64,000 nucleotides of DNA from Cyanidium caldarium (GCA_026184775.1 JANCYW010000013.1:1-64000); one strand, 5' to 3'; shown: positions 8,010-17,811, counted from the first letter of the stretch. Numbers and translations are program-made. Notes: a model not told the origin generated them from the letters alone.

Positions 8010-9928
8010 ATGCCATCCTTTCGGGACGACGACGACGACGACGGTGACGGCACCAGCAGCTGCGGCTGGTGGCCACATCCGCCCTCCAATCGCGCCAACC
8101 CGCCGCCCACCGCATCCAGATACACCACGATGCACGTGACGTCGTCGATGACGGTCTCCTCCTTGATCCACCGACGCACCGCCTCCTGTACCAGCTGCTC
8201 GGCGACCGTCTGCGGCGGTTCGCCGCGGTCCTTGCGACCCCCCACAAACTGCACCACGTCATCGTTGCTCATAAACTCCCACACCCCGTCGCTGGCCAGC
8301 ACGAAAAACGCATCCCCGTCGCACAGCGCTACCCGGTAGACTTCCGGCTCGGCGGTGACGCCCACGTTCTCCACCACCTGGTCGCCGAACGAGCGACTCA
8401 TGGCCAGGCCGGGCACCCGCGTCGTGGGCAACCACACGCGCGCCGGCCCCAGCATGCCGTGCCACGAGTCCACGTGCCCGCCGAGCGCCTCGATGCGCTG
8501 TCGCTCATCCGGCCGATCCGGTTTGTGATCCTGGCTCAGTGGCACCGCCTCATAGGCGGTGTGACGCCCGCCCCTGCGCTCTGCCCGACGCCCCAGCACC
8601 GCTCGCGAGTCGCCCACATTGGCACAATACAGATCGGCGCCGTGCATCAGCACCACAATGCCGGTGGTGCCGCTGAATCGAGAGTCGATCCCGCCCAAAC
8701 CGTCGTCGTCGTCCTCCACCTCGGGCATGGAGTCGATGCTGGCCCGCACACCGCTGTTGCCACCGGCGCCATGCGCGCCCAACGACCGGTGCAGCGTCGA
8801 CTTGACGTTGCTCCACAGATATGCAAACGCGTCCGATTCCGGCGCCAACTCCAGCAGCTCCCCACGCGCCGTCAACAGCGTCTCGGCGTCGCGACAGGTG
8901 CGTCGCAACGCCTCCGCCGGGTCCTTGTACAGCGCCCGATCGTACAGGTAGCGCGCCAACAGTTTCGGGAACACGTTGCGGATGTAGTGCGAACACAGCC
9001 GGCCAGCCACTCCGTGACCGTCAAAAACGCCCCACAGGCCATCCGAGAGCACGTGCGGCGGAAGCCGCTCGCCGCCCGCATCCAGTATCATGTCGTGATA
9101 CCGCACGTCGGCGCCTTTGAGCAGCGGCAAGTGGCGGCGGCTGTGATGCCGCGGCGTCATCACCGTCACCGTGGCCAGTGCCGCCTCCGGATCGTCGAAC
9201 GTGCATGATCGCGACGCCGCCTGATCCATATTGTCCAGGCCGTTCGGCGTCGACAATCGATGGTCGCGTTTCGAGTGCTGCCGCTGGATCGCCGAACAGT
9301 CGCACGGCTTGGCCAGCTCGTTGCCGCCCTTGGGCGCCTGACTGGCACACGTCCACGCGGGCACCAATGGCATCAACACACACGCCGAGTCCTGATTCTC
9401 CTTGCCCTTGCGCACCGGCTCCCAACCGGTGCGCGATACCACCCCCACCGACAGGCGCACCGCTGGCACGGCACCCGGCGGCTGCAGCGGCAGATCGTAC
9501 TGCAGATCGGAGTGCACCACCTCGGCAGCGCCGTCGTGCTTGGTGATGGGCAAATTGCCGATCACCGCGCCGCTCTCGTCGAACATCTTGCCCAGTTCGT
9601 TGCGCTGGCGGTGCGCCCGCTCGTTGGCGCCCTCGTTGCTGACCGCAGCAGGTGGCGCTCCGACGGCATCGGCAGCTCGATCGTTGCGCCGCTGCCGCGT
9701 CAACAACGACCATAGAAAGGTGTCCGCGCGACGGTCCACCGACAGCCGTCCAGCGCCAGCATCGGCCGAGCCGGTCTCGTCCGCTGAGGCCGCCGTCCGG
9801 CCGCCGTCACCATCGCCGACGCCCGTCGTCACGGCGGCCACCTCCTTGCCTGACGAGGCGCCGCGCTCCCCGTTGCCCTCCCCGCTGTCGTCCACCTTGG
9901 AGTCGAACTTGGACTTGCACAGTCCCAT
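8006..9928 (-). CDS. Protein phosphatase 2C, probably N-myristoylated
   Basis: PP2C-family Ser/Thr phosphatase of 640 residues. The start MGLCKSK has Gly2 and Cys4, a plausible myristoylation and palmitoylation signal for membrane attachment. Catalytic motifs appear in order: KENQD (about 176-180), WGVFDGHG (299-306), GTTGIVVLM, CANVGDSRAVLG, LSQDHKPD, SRSFGD, LASDGVWEFM and IDDVTCIVVY, so the metal-binding aspartates look intact. A low-complexity insert of roughly 110 residues separates the first motif from DGHG, which is normally much closer. The N-terminal 150 residues are not recognised. It converges on RTF1 with overlapping stop codons. Confidence 0.9.
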   Translation of the reverse strand: MGLCKSKFDSKVDDSGEGNGERGASSGKEVAAVTTGVGDGDGGRTAASADETGSADAGAGRLSVDRRADTFLWSLLTRQRRNDRAADAVGAPPAAVSNEGANERAHRQRNELGKMFDESGAVIGNLPITKHDGAAEVVHSDLQYDLPLQPPGAVPAVRLSVGVVSRTGWEPVRKGKENQDSACVLMPLVPAWTCASQAPKGGNELAKPCDCSAIQRQHSKRDHRLSTPNGLDNMDQAASRSCTFDDPEAALATVTVMTPRHHSRRHLPLLKGADVRYHDMILDAGGERLPPHVLSDGLWGVFDGHGVAGRLCSHYIRNVFPKLLARYLYDRALYKDPAEALRRTCRDAETLLTARGELLELAPESDAFAYLWSNVKSTLHRSLGAHGAGGNSGVRASIDSMPEVEDDDDGLGGIDSRFSGTTGIVVLMHGADLYCANVGDSRAVLGRRAERRGGRHTAYEAVPLSQDHKPDRPDERQRIEALGGHVDSWHGMLGPARVWLPTTRVPGLAMSRSFGDQVVENVGVTAEPEVYRVALCDGDAFFVLASDGVWEFMSNDDVVQFVGGRKDRGEPPQTVAEQLVQEAVRRWIKEETVIDDVTCIVVYLDAVGGGLARLEGGCGHQPQLLVPSPSSSSSSRKDGI

Positions 9929-10604
9929 GGCGGCCGAACACCGAGCGTGGTCGAGACACGCGCGTTATCGATCGCGTCCGTCGGGCACCGCCTTTTGAAA
10001 AAAATCGACGAGAGCGCACACCCAACACGACACTCGCCCCGCCCTTTCTGCTCGCGCGTGGAGATGACGGTCACCGTCGCCACCACCGCAAGGACGCACG
10101 CTGTGCGGCGACGGCTCCCCGGCGACGCCCCGACGACCCGTGCGGTCCGCCGCGGGGGGCGCCTCTCTCAGGCACTCGCGTGCTGGCCGCGCCCACCACC
10201 TCTTCTCGCACGCTCTGCTCGCCTCCCGACCTCTCCGGCAGCGCTGTGCACTGCCACGGCTCTTCAACAACCTCGGGGTGCCGCGGGGTGTTCCACGTGA
10301 CGGCCGTGCTGGCGCCGAAGACGGTTGGCACGTGTGACGGCGTTGTCGAGGTGGCGTTCCGCGCGTACGAATGTCCAGCGTGACAGAATAGGTGGGAAAT
10401 GCCGCCCGAAGCGTGACAAGTGAAGGAGAGGCCACGGGACGGTGGCCCGGTGCTTGCGACAGCTGCCGCAGAGACGCAGGGCGCCCGTTCACGATGGGGC
10501 GCACTGAGACCGATCAAGCTCGCTCACGTGAAAGAGCGTCAAAGCATCTCCGCAAAAAGATGAAGTGAGAAGTGCAAGACTGCAAACTCCACTCATCATC
10601 TCCC
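9929..10604. other. 676-bp divergent intergenic region
   Basis: Lies between the PP2C start and the Ttd14-like start, so it should hold both promoters. It contains a GC-rich hairpin (GGCCAC at 10430-10435 with GTGGCC at 10442-10447). Open frames across it lack domains. No tRNA or other RNA gene is evident. Confidence 0.5.
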
Positions 10605-12239
10605 ATGGACGACGCGTCGCCGGGAATGCCGTTCGCGGTGGATGAGGACGCCGAGGAATGTTCTCAGGGTACCGCATCGGCGCCGCGTTCCATCACCCCG
10701 CACACTCCCTCTCACACGCTCTCCGCCGTCTCACCCGATGTTCCCGGGGTGCCGGCTATGGCGCACTCGCTGGAGACGCATTTTCGACAGCTGTACTCGC
10801 ACGCCAACGGCGCTCCGCTTCGACCCGACGCCGCCAAAGAGCGCGCCGAGCCGCTCCCGCAACGCCTGCCGCCGATCTCATCTTCTCAACCGGCTGCACC
10901 GATCTTTCGCATCGTACTGACCGGCGGGCCGTGCGCCGGAAAAACCACCGCCATGTCCACGCTGGCGGAGCGGCTGCGCTCGCGCGGTTTCCGAGTGTTC
11001 TTGGTGCCCGAGGCGGCCACGCTGCTCTTTACGGGCGGCGCCGCCCTGACCGAACCCTTCGCCACCACCGCCGGTCGCATCGCTTTCCAGACCGCCCTCG
11101 CACGCATCCAGATGACCCTGGAGGCGTCGTTTTATGAGCTGGCGCAGCTCGGCGGCAAGCCGTCGGTGCTGCTGTGCGACCGCGGCCTGATGGACGGCCG
11201 CGCCTATATGAGCGCCGACGAGTGGGACGCGATGTTGGCGCAGAACCGGTGGCATGTGCTGGAGATGCGCGACCAGCGATATGACGCGGTGCTGCATCTG
11301 GTGACCGCCGCGGACGGCGCCGAAGACTGTTACACCTGCGAGGGACACCCGGCCCGCAGCGAGACGCCCCGAGCGGCACGCGAAGCGGACGGACGTACTC
11401 GCGAAGCGTGGGCCGGCCACCCGCACATGCTGGTGTTCGAGAACCGCAACGCCAGCCGCGCGGTGCGACAGCGGGCGCAGCGCCAGCTGGGATGCACCGT
11501 CGATGCCACCCCAGCGGTGTCGTCGACGCTGCTGCAGAGCGAGGTGGCCGCCGCTGGTTTCGCCGACAAGATCGAGCGCGTCTACCGCAGCGTGTGTCGA
11601 CTGGTGGGCCTACCCAGCGAGGCGGTCACCCTGGATCGCAAGTTCCTGGTCCGCGCCCCGGAACCGGTGGGAGAGTTGCTGCGCGAGCACAACGACGTCA
11701 AGGCGCTGCACACTTTTGTGGTGTTGCAGACGTTCTTGCGGCACGAGGTGATGGCCAAGACATTGAAGGAAGATGACGATGATGACGACGATGTGGAGGA
11801 GTCGGTGCGGTTGCGTCGCGGCACCGACGGCTTTGCCAGCCACACGCACCGCATCCGACGACGATACCCGATGGCTGGCACCGCGAAAGCGCCGCCGATG
11901 GTGGAGCTGCGTCGCAATATCACCGCGCGCGACTACTTCACCCTGCTGGCGTACGCCGATCCTCACAGCGCCACCCTGCACATCCGGCGCAGCTGTTTTC
12001 TGTACCGCGGACAGTATTTCGTGCTGGATGCTGTGCATTCGCGCGGCAACCGGCCGCCGCTGTGTCTGCTGCGCACCAGCCTGGATGCGGCCGGCGTCAG
12101 CACCAGCAACAGCGAGACGCCCGCCTGTCTGCCGTCGTTTCTGCACGTGGTGCGCGATGTCACCCACGAGCGCGCCTACCGATACCGCGAGCTGGCGCGG
12201 CAGGCGCATCTCGCCGACGCACCACATACGAGTGCGTGA
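10605..12239 (+). CDS. P-loop ATPase of the AAA_28 / Ttd14 type
   Basis: A 544-residue protein with an N-terminal nucleotide-binding domain and a C-terminal region that should form the CYTH-like triphosphate-binding fold of the TRPL translocation defect 14 (Ttd14) family. The P-loop GGPCAGKT lies at about 107-114, after the strand IFRIVLT; LLCDRGLMDGRAY and a following D/E-rich region fit AAA_28. The second half contains VTLDRKFLV and paired strands ending FLHVVRDVTHERAYRY. An Asp-rich insert (DDDDDD, around residue 400) is low complexity. In flies Ttd14 acts in membrane-protein trafficking by binding GTP and phosphoinositide; the role in algae is unknown. The start is the ATG at 10605 rather than an upstream non-ATG codon. 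Confidence 0.7.
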   Translation: MDDASPGMPFAVDEDAEECSQGTASAPRSITPHTPSHTLSAVSPDVPGVPAMAHSLETHFRQLYSHANGAPLRPDAAKERAEPLPQRLPPISSSQPAAPIFRIVLTGGPCAGKTTAMSTLAERLRSRGFRVFLVPEAATLLFTGGAALTEPFATTAGRIAFQTALARIQMTLEASFYELAQLGGKPSVLLCDRGLMDGRAYMSADEWDAMLAQNRWHVLEMRDQRYDAVLHLVTAADGAEDCYTCEGHPARSETPRAAREADGRTREAWAGHPHMLVFENRNASRAVRQRAQRQLGCTVDATPAVSSTLLQSEVAAAGFADKIERVYRSVCRLVGLPSEAVTLDRKFLVRAPEPVGELLREHNDVKALHTFVVLQTFLRHEVMAKTLKEDDDDDDDVEESVRLRRGTDGFASHTHRIRRRYPMAGTAKAPPMVELRRNITARDYFTLLAYADPHSATLHIRRSCFLYRGQYFVLDAVHSRGNRPPLCLLRTSLDAAGVSTSNSETPACLPSFLHVVRDVTHERAYRYRELARQAHLADAPHTSA

Positions 12240-12424
12240 TCGTGAGCGGCGGATATGGGGCGGTGGTCATGATGCGGTGCTGCTCTTTTGCACAACCTCC
12301 TTTCTCTGGATTCGATCAGTGGTTTACGCGTTTAAATGGATCCTCCTCCTCCTCCGATGTCGTGCGCGCGCGCACGCACGCATACGCCCTCCCTATCCCG
12401 CCTCCTTCCCGTTTCCCCTTGCCC

Positions 12425-13345
12425 TCACTTTTTGTTGCCCGGCTTCTTCTTGCCGGTGCCCTTGCCGGCGGCCCCGCTGCTGCCACCAAACTTCACGCTG
12501 CCCGCATTGCTCTGTGCCAGAATCGACAAGAACATGTTGTAGGCCACTTGCACCGCGTTGATGTAGAGCAGCCGCTGGCTCGGCGGGATGAAGCGGAAGT
12601 TGATGGCGTGCGCTACCGGCCACACCGACCACGACGCACGCACCCCGGTAAACGTGTCCGCCCTGATCTTGCTCTTGGCGGCATCCCAGGTGGCGCCACT
12701 GGTGAGGCTGGTGTAGCCCAAAAAGATGGCGGTGAATATGGGCGCCCACAGCAATTGATCCAGCGCCACCTTCGATACCACCTCCTTCACGCCGGTGCCC
12801 CGAATGTAGCGGTCCAACGCCTGATACCAGTAGTGGCCGGTGGAGCCGTGGATGAGAAAGCCGAACGACATCATACGGAACAGGCGCTTGGTGTCCAGCT
12901 GCAGGTTCTTATCCAGGAAGCGCTGCGCCAACACATCGCCCAGCCCGAACCCCACCAGCGACGTGCACATCTTGGTCAGCAGTGGGTACCGGGTCAGCTT
13001 TTCCAGATAAAAGCCCCAGATAGCCGGCAGCGGGTTGGCGCGACCCCAAGAGGCCCCGCCGCCGCCGCCGCCGCCGCCGTCGCCGCCGCCTCCACGGCCG
13101 CCGCCGCTACGTCCGCCGCCCATGGGCGGCGAGCCCGCACTGTCCGGGTCAAGCGCGCGACCCGTCACCCCCCAGCCCGACCCCAGGCGACGGCAGCCGG
13201 GGTAGCCACCCACGCGCCATACTGAACGGAGCGCCGGACGCTGTCCGTCCCAGTCGCCACCTCTGGCCGACAGGCGCATCCGCAGCGCCCCGCCGCGTCC
13301 CGCCCGCGGCACCCCGCCGCTCACCACAAAACCCGTGCACACCAT
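12425..13345 (-). CDS. Mpv17/PMP22-family membrane protein
   Basis: A 306-residue membrane protein. The C-terminal 190 residues follow the Mpv17 pattern: AIWGFYLEKLTRYPLLTKM, FGLGDVLAQRFLD, then RMMSFGFLIHGSTGHYWYQ and VALDQLLWAPIFT, ending WPVAHAINFRFIPPSQRLL. Members sit in mitochondrial inner, peroxisomal or plastid membranes. The N-terminus is rich in Arg and Gly with few acids, as in a transit peptide, and has a polyglycine run encoded by GCC/GGC repeats (about 13060-13105). An in-frame ATG at 13594 would add 83 residues; I prefer 13345 because the extra part lacks recognisable features. The last residues are basic (KGTGKKKPGNKK). Confidence 0.82.
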   Translation of the reverse strand: MVCTGFVVSGGVPRAGRGGALRMRLSARGGDWDGQRPALRSVWRVGGYPGCRRLGSGWGVTGRALDPDSAGSPPMGGGRSGGGRGGGGDGGGGGGGGASWGRANPLPAIWGFYLEKLTRYPLLTKMCTSLVGFGLGDVLAQRFLDKNLQLDTKRLFRMMSFGFLIHGSTGHYWYQALDRYIRGTGVKEVVSKVALDQLLWAPIFTAIFLGYTSLTSGATWDAAKSKIRADTFTGVRASWSVWPVAHAINFRFIPPSQRLLYINAVQVAYNMFLSILAQSNAGSVKFGGSSGAAGKGTGKKKPGNKK

Positions 13346-13858
13346 GGATGTTACTCGACGCTGCCCCTGCTGTCCAGGTGGGTGTGACCCAGCACGCAGC
13401 CGTGACGCTGCCGTTGGCGAGAGAGAGCCACCGGGGGAGACGGGCGGCGATGTGTGCAGCGTCGGAGCGCGCGCCCGAAGTTTGAAATCTGGCGCTGCGC
13501 GAACACGCGCCGCAACGCGCTGCGAAATCGCAAACGCCCAGCGCGTGACGACGTCAGCGAGATCGCACGGCAGGGTTGGGTAGGCTTGTCTCATACCTGT
13601 GCAGATCCGGAAAGACGAGGAGAGGAAATAGGGATGGTTGTCTCTGTTTGTCGCTACTCATTCATCCAGGAGAGGTTGCCTCGGGCGACGAAGCGGCTCG
13701 CCCATTCGTTGGGACCGCGCCGAGCCGCCACCACCTGTGCGGGGGTGGATCGCCCAACCTATCTGTTTCATCTCGCCCCACTACCTCATCGCTCGTTCGT
13801 GCCGTACCTGCACTCCCTCTAGGCCGACCCACCACTCGCTCCTCCCTTCTCCACCTCC
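13346..13858. other. 513-bp divergent intergenic region (Mpv17-like / QCR6)
   Basis: Should hold promoters for both neighbours, and possibly an N-terminal extension of the Mpv17-like gene up to 13594. No RNA gene or clear motif seen. Confidence 0.4.
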
Positions 13859-14062
13859 ATGAGCGAGTTGGACGACGCGAAGGATCGTGTCGAAAACGAG
13901 TGCCGACCGCACTGCACCCGCGCCTGGTACGAGTACGAAGAGTGCGTGAAGCGACTCGAGAAGGGCACCAGTGGCGAGGCGCACTGCACTGGGCAGTACT
14001 TGGATTTCTGGCACTGTATCGATCACTGTGCCGCCAAGAAGCTCTTTGCGGCACTCAAGTGA
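13859..14062 (+). CDS. QCR6: Cytochrome bc1 complex hinge protein (QCR6)
   Basis: A 67-residue protein matching the ubiquinol-cytochrome c reductase hinge family. Cysteines fall at 15, 19, 29, 43, 53 and 57, giving two C-X9-C pairs (19/29 and 43/53) plus the outer pair. The motif HCTGQYLDFWHCIDHCAAKK is close to the family signature. It is expected in the mitochondrial intermembrane space, helping cytochrome c1 dock with cytochrome c. It lacks the long acidic N-terminus of the yeast protein and is near the size of the mature animal one. The twin CX9C arrangement implies import through the Mia40 route rather than by a presequence. Confidence 0.9.
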   Translation: MSELDDAKDRVENECRPHCTRAWYEYEECVKRLEKGTSGEAHCTGQYLDFWHCIDHCAAKKLFAALK

Positions 14063-14435
14063 TGTGGGGTGCGTGGACGCCGGCGCGACGAGATGATCAG
14101 AGAGGGCACACGGGCAAAGGCTCGAACAGTGTCCGAGCCAGTCACTTTGGCACGGCTTGCTTGACGAGACATCGTCCGAGGTTGCCCCTGCTGCTCCCTC
14201 CGACTGCTCGGCAGTGTCGTTAGGCTAGGGTTGTCACAGCGCGTACCCCACCGACAGCGGTTAAAAGTATTCTGTCTGCCCACCTGCATACCGGTATTCT
14301 TCACCTTTTATCGTCTAGGGACCGGAGCTGCCCTCCTTCACGCGGAACAACGCTTCGTTGCAACTCGGTCGTTTTCGCGCGAAACGCATGAGCCGACCGC
14401 CGACGCCATGAGACTCGCACCGCCCGCGCGGCATT
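14063..14435. other. 373-bp intergenic region with an E2F-like site
   Basis: Separates QCR6 from the unknown gene at 14436, both on the + strand. The last part holds a perfect palindromic E2F-like element (see 14372-14384). No RNA gene recognised. Confidence 0.5.
14372..14384. promoter_or_regulatory. E2F/DP-like binding site
   Basis: TTTTCGCGCGAAA, a palindromic match to the E2F consensus (TTTSGCGCS), lies 52 bp upstream of the ATG at 14436. The spacing suits a promoter element. It implies S/M-phase expression of the downstream unknown gene. Confidence 0.5.
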
Positions 14436-15701
14436 ATGGCCAGCGTCGTCTCCGCGGCCATCACGCGTCCGTGGCGCCGGCGTCTGTTGCTGGCGGCGAC
14501 GGCCTCATCTGCCCTGGCGGCCGGCGCCACCAAAGCCTATCACTCGGCCACCGCAACGCCAGCGCCACCGCATGCACTCTTCTCGGCAACACCGTTCCTC
14601 CCGACCCCGCAAGCAGCCCCGAAATCGACATGGCGCCGTGCACCACCTCCTCCGCCCACCGCTAATCGCCGACGACGGCGCCTCGCCTCGCCTCTCCGTC
14701 AGCTGACCTTGCTCTGCGTGCGCGGGCTGGAGTGGCTGGGCACCGTGGCTGCGCCGCTGGAGCCGGCATGCCGCGCCGCCCAGTGCGTGCTCGGTTGGGC
14801 GGCGCTGTGTGCTGGCCTCACCGCCCCGTACCGGGTGCAACCCGGGCTGGAGCCGGTGTTGCCGCGCTGGCGCACCGATGCGGGTGATGCGCCCGACGAT
14901 GCGGCCGTGCAACTGGTGCTGGTCGGCGAGACGGCGCCGGTGGTCTTGCGGCTGGCCACCGCCGCCGTACGCGCCTTCATCATCACCGCATCCATGGCGG
15001 CGACCGAGCGCCCACCGCCGTCGCTATCGCTCCGCTTCTCCCTACTGGATATGCTGCCGACGTCGGCGGGCGATCATCGACGGGCGACGCGGGCGCTCAT
15101 CCGCGCCGGCCGCGTATGGCACCGCGATGCGGACGTATCGCTTCCCCCAAAGACGTCGTTAGCGGACGATGCCGAGCGGCTTTCCGGCGAAGAGCTGGCG
15201 CTACTGGATCGCCTGTTGGATGCCCTGTGCGACGTGATGGAGCTGGTGCTCGGCGTATCGACGGCGCCGGAGACGCGACGACAGCAGTCGCGCTTGCGCA
15301 TCGTGCCGGCGGTGGACATCACCCCGCCCGGCTATGTGGCGCAAGACACCGATGCGCTGACCGGGCTGGAGGAGGCGCTCTCGCCGCCGACGTCGCCGCT
15401 GCCGGATCCGCGTCTGCAAGAGGAACTCGATGCGGAGGAGGAGGAGGCGGCGGAGGAGGAGGCGGAGGCGGATATCGGGGAGGAGTTGGCGACGTATTGG
15501 CGATGCGCTTGTTATTCTGTGGTGGATCGCCTGCAGCGCGCCTATCCCGAAGTGCACATCGCGCTGCTGGAGACGCCCGCCGCATCCGCGGCCGCAGCAA
15601 CTCCCAGCCAAGAAGAAGATGCACTGGTGTTTGTGGGATTTACCCGCGGCGCGCTCGGGCTGGCCATCTTGTCGCATCAAGCGCGGCCGATGCGCGGCTG
15701 A
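14436..15701 (+). CDS. Unknown protein, possible organelle-targeted, under an E2F-like site
   Basis: A 421-residue protein I do not recognise. The N-terminus (MASVVSAAITRPWRRR then an Ala-rich hydrophobic stretch to about residue 35) resembles an organelle presequence or signal anchor. A Cys/Ala-rich hydrophobic segment at about 105-125, LVLVGETAPVVLRLATAAV near 165-185, and a Leu-rich segment ALLDRLLDALCDVMELVLG around 255 suggest a folded helical domain. An acidic tract of consecutive Glu lies near residue 330-350. Base composition and frame are as in neighbouring real genes. It ends 25 bp from the convergent PRODH stop. Because many organelle-division genes of Cyanidioschyzon are cell-cycle controlled, a division role is conceivable but unproven. 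Confidence 0.7.
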   Translation: MASVVSAAITRPWRRRLLLAATASSALAAGATKAYHSATATPAPPHALFSATPFLPTPQAAPKSTWRRAPPPPPTANRRRRRLASPLRQLTLLCVRGLEWLGTVAAPLEPACRAAQCVLGWAALCAGLTAPYRVQPGLEPVLPRWRTDAGDAPDDAAVQLVLVGETAPVVLRLATAAVRAFIITASMAATERPPPSLSLRFSLLDMLPTSAGDHRRATRALIRAGRVWHRDADVSLPPKTSLADDAERLSGEELALLDRLLDALCDVMELVLGVSTAPETRRQQSRLRIVPAVDITPPGYVAQDTDALTGLEEALSPPTSPLPDPRLQEELDAEEEEAAEEEAEADIGEELATYWRCACYSVVDRLQRAYPEVHIALLETPAASAAAATPSQEEDALVFVGFTRGALGLAILSHQARPMRG

Positions 15702-15726
15702 GCGCTGCCCGCTCGTTCGCACACCC

Positions 15727-17811
15727 TCACAATCGAAAGCGTACGTCGCGGCGCCGCAGTTCGGCCACGAAATGCGACAGGTCGCGCGGCGCCGTGCCCA
15801 GCGCGCTGTGATTCTCCTCTAGCCGCCGCAACAGATACGGCATCACCTCGTGCACGCGCCCAAACGCCACGTACTTCATGGCGTGAAAGCCGGCGCGCTG
15901 CAACCCGAACGTGAGCGAGTCGCCCATGCCGAACAGCTGCGCAAAGCGGAGCGCCGGATCGCGGCGCACGGAGCCGTCGGCGCCCACCAGCTCCACCGCC
16001 CGTTGCAGCGAGTCGCGGTTGTGGGTGGCGAACAGCGCCGCCGCTCGATGCGCCCGCACCTCGTCGATCAAGACGCTCATGATGGCGTTGTAACTGGCGT
16101 GCGTATCGTCGATGGTGTCGTGGATGGGCGACAGGTCGGGCCGGCCGGCTGCCGCCGCCCGGCGTCGCTCCGACACCATGTACGCGCCGCGCACCTGTTT
16201 GATGGCGTACCGGAAGCGATACCGACTGGCCAGCTCGCGGTACATGGTCAGGCGTTCGAACGAGTCTTTCAGATACGACTGGATGGTGCTGTACACAAAC
16301 GCCGGCGAGTCGGTGGCAATGCTCGTCGCCGTCGTCGTCGTCGCCGTCGGCGGCGGCGGCGGCGGCGACCGATTGTAGCGCAGCATCATCAGGCCGGCAC
16401 AAAAGTCGATCGCCGTCTGCACCGAATACTGCTCTGCATCGATCAGCATGGGAATGCGGTGCTGATACGACTCGCGGCAGATCGAGTCCAACCGGTGCAA
16501 CAGCCGCGAGAACTCCATACGCTCCTCGGGCGTCAGATGTCGATTGAACAGGTGCAGCGACACGCTGGACTCGATGTCCGGCCACGTGTCCGCCAACGGC
16601 GACGCCTCCTCGGTGGAATACGGAGGCGGTACGTGCGCCCACTCGTAGGCGTCGCTGATGACATCCACCAGCGGCAGCGGCGCATAATGCCCTAACAACA
16701 TAAACGGGGTGCCGTCGTGGGTGGTGGTCATGGTGCCCGCCATCATCGCCAGCGCCTCGCTCACCTTCTCCAGCAGTTGGAATCGCGCCAGCGCAGTCAC
16801 TTTCAGACAGCAAAAGGCGTTGCTCAGGCGCGCGCCGCCACCGGCCCATCGCACCGTATCGCGCAGCACTTGGGCGGCAAACTCGTGCGGTGCCTCGTCG
16901 GACAGTTCGGTCACAGCGCGCGAGTCATCACCGCGCCGTTTTCCGATGGCCATGGCGTTGGAGGGTGCGGGCGACTCGCCCTCGACCGAGTAATCCAAAA
17001 TGGCGCCCACGCCGCGCGCCTGCAACCGCTCCACGTAGGCGCGACACTCATCGAGCGTCTCCCCGCCACAAAATTGTCGGAAGAAGGTGTGCTTGATGAA
17101 GCGGTTGGTGAGCGTGCGCAGCAGCGGCACGCGCTGCGTGAATCGGTACAGTGCCGGGCTGATGCGCACGATCCAGTCCACCTGGGTGGTGCTCAACACC
17201 AACAGCGACCGCAGCAGATCGCGCGTTGAAGTGGTGCCGTACGTCTCGACCACATTCTCCAGATCCAGTGCCGGGATGCTCTGCGTATCCGACGCCACGG
17301 TAGACGGCGGCGGCAGCAGCGGTGGGGGCGAGGAGGTGAGTTCGCCGGCGGCCGCGGTGAAGGGCACTTCCAGGCTGTGTTCGACGTTCGGTGCCATGAC
17401 CATAGCCTCGACGGTTGTCACGTCGGTGGTGCTGCGCTCGGGCAACAGCATCATTTTGGCGGCAGACGCGGTCTCGTCGGCCGCAGACATCGGCGGCGAC
17501 GGCCAGTGCGTATCGCGCGACGCGCTCGCGGCCGTCGATGGCGCCGCCTCGGAGGTGGACACGAGGCGGAGATGCCGGGGAACACTCAGGGCCGTAAAAT
17601 GGTTTGGAAGCGCTAAATGTGGATGCAATTGCCCTGAATGCACCGTGTGAAACCGTCGTCGTGCCGCGGATGACGTCATCCGCCACAGCCGGCTGTTTTG
17701 GGTACTTGAGACGCCCCGATTCTCCCGCCCTCCCCATGATGTCTGCAAAATTCTCCAACATCGTGCAGCGCGCCCAACTCCATTCTTTCCGACCGCCGCC
17801 ACCCCGTTCAT
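15727..17811 (-). CDS. PRODH: Proline dehydrogenase, mitochondrial
   Basis: Flavoenzyme oxidising proline to pyrroline-5-carboxylate, feeding electrons to the respiratory chain. The 694-residue protein carries the PRODH barrel motifs IPMLIDAEQYSVQTAID, FVYSTIQSYLKDS, IKQVRGAYMVSER, LFATHNRDS and LFGMGDSLTFGLQ, ending with KYVAFGRVHEVMPYLLRRL, which holds the Arg pair that binds the substrate carboxylate. The ATG at 17811 gives an Arg-rich presequence (MNGVAAVGKNGVGRAARCWR); a later ATG at 17679 also begins a plausible presequence. A short polyproline (CCG repeat) insert lies between barrel strands near 16345-16370. It converges with the unknown gene, 25 bp apart. Confidence 0.9.
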   Translation of the reverse strand: MNGVAAVGKNGVGRAARCWRILQTSWGGRENRGVSSTQNSRLWRMTSSAARRRFHTVHSGQLHPHLALPNHFTALSVPRHLRLVSTSEAAPSTAASASRDTHWPSPPMSAADETASAAKMMLLPERSTTDVTTVEAMVMAPNVEHSLEVPFTAAAGELTSSPPPLLPPPSTVASDTQSIPALDLENVVETYGTTSTRDLLRSLLVLSTTQVDWIVRISPALYRFTQRVPLLRTLTNRFIKHTFFRQFCGGETLDECRAYVERLQARGVGAILDYSVEGESPAPSNAMAIGKRRGDDSRAVTELSDEAPHEFAAQVLRDTVRWAGGGARLSNAFCCLKVTALARFQLLEKVSEALAMMAGTMTTTHDGTPFMLLGHYAPLPLVDVISDAYEWAHVPPPYSTEEASPLADTWPDIESSVSLHLFNRHLTPEERMEFSRLLHRLDSICRESYQHRIPMLIDAEQYSVQTAIDFCAGLMMLRYNRSPPPPPPTATTTTATSIATDSPAFVYSTIQSYLKDSFERLTMYRELASRYRFRYAIKQVRGAYMVSERRRAAAAGRPDLSPIHDTIDDTHASYNAIMSVLIDEVRAHRAAALFATHNRDSLQRAVELVGADGSVRRDPALRFAQLFGMGDSLTFGLQRAGFHAMKYVAFGRVHEVMPYLLRRLEENHSALGTAPRDLSHFVAELRRRDVRFRL

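Noticed and set aside
9965-10517. Minus- and plus-strand open frames in the PP2C/Ttd14 intergenic region
   Set aside because: No domain, overlapping in several frames, composition typical of GC-rich non-coding DNA.
10572-10604. Upstream non-ATG start for the Ttd14-like gene (and GTG/TTG starts for PRODH, LpxB, SMC2, RPC1, EF-G and others)
   Set aside because: A eukaryotic nuclear gene is expected to start at ATG; the first in-frame ATG was used instead.
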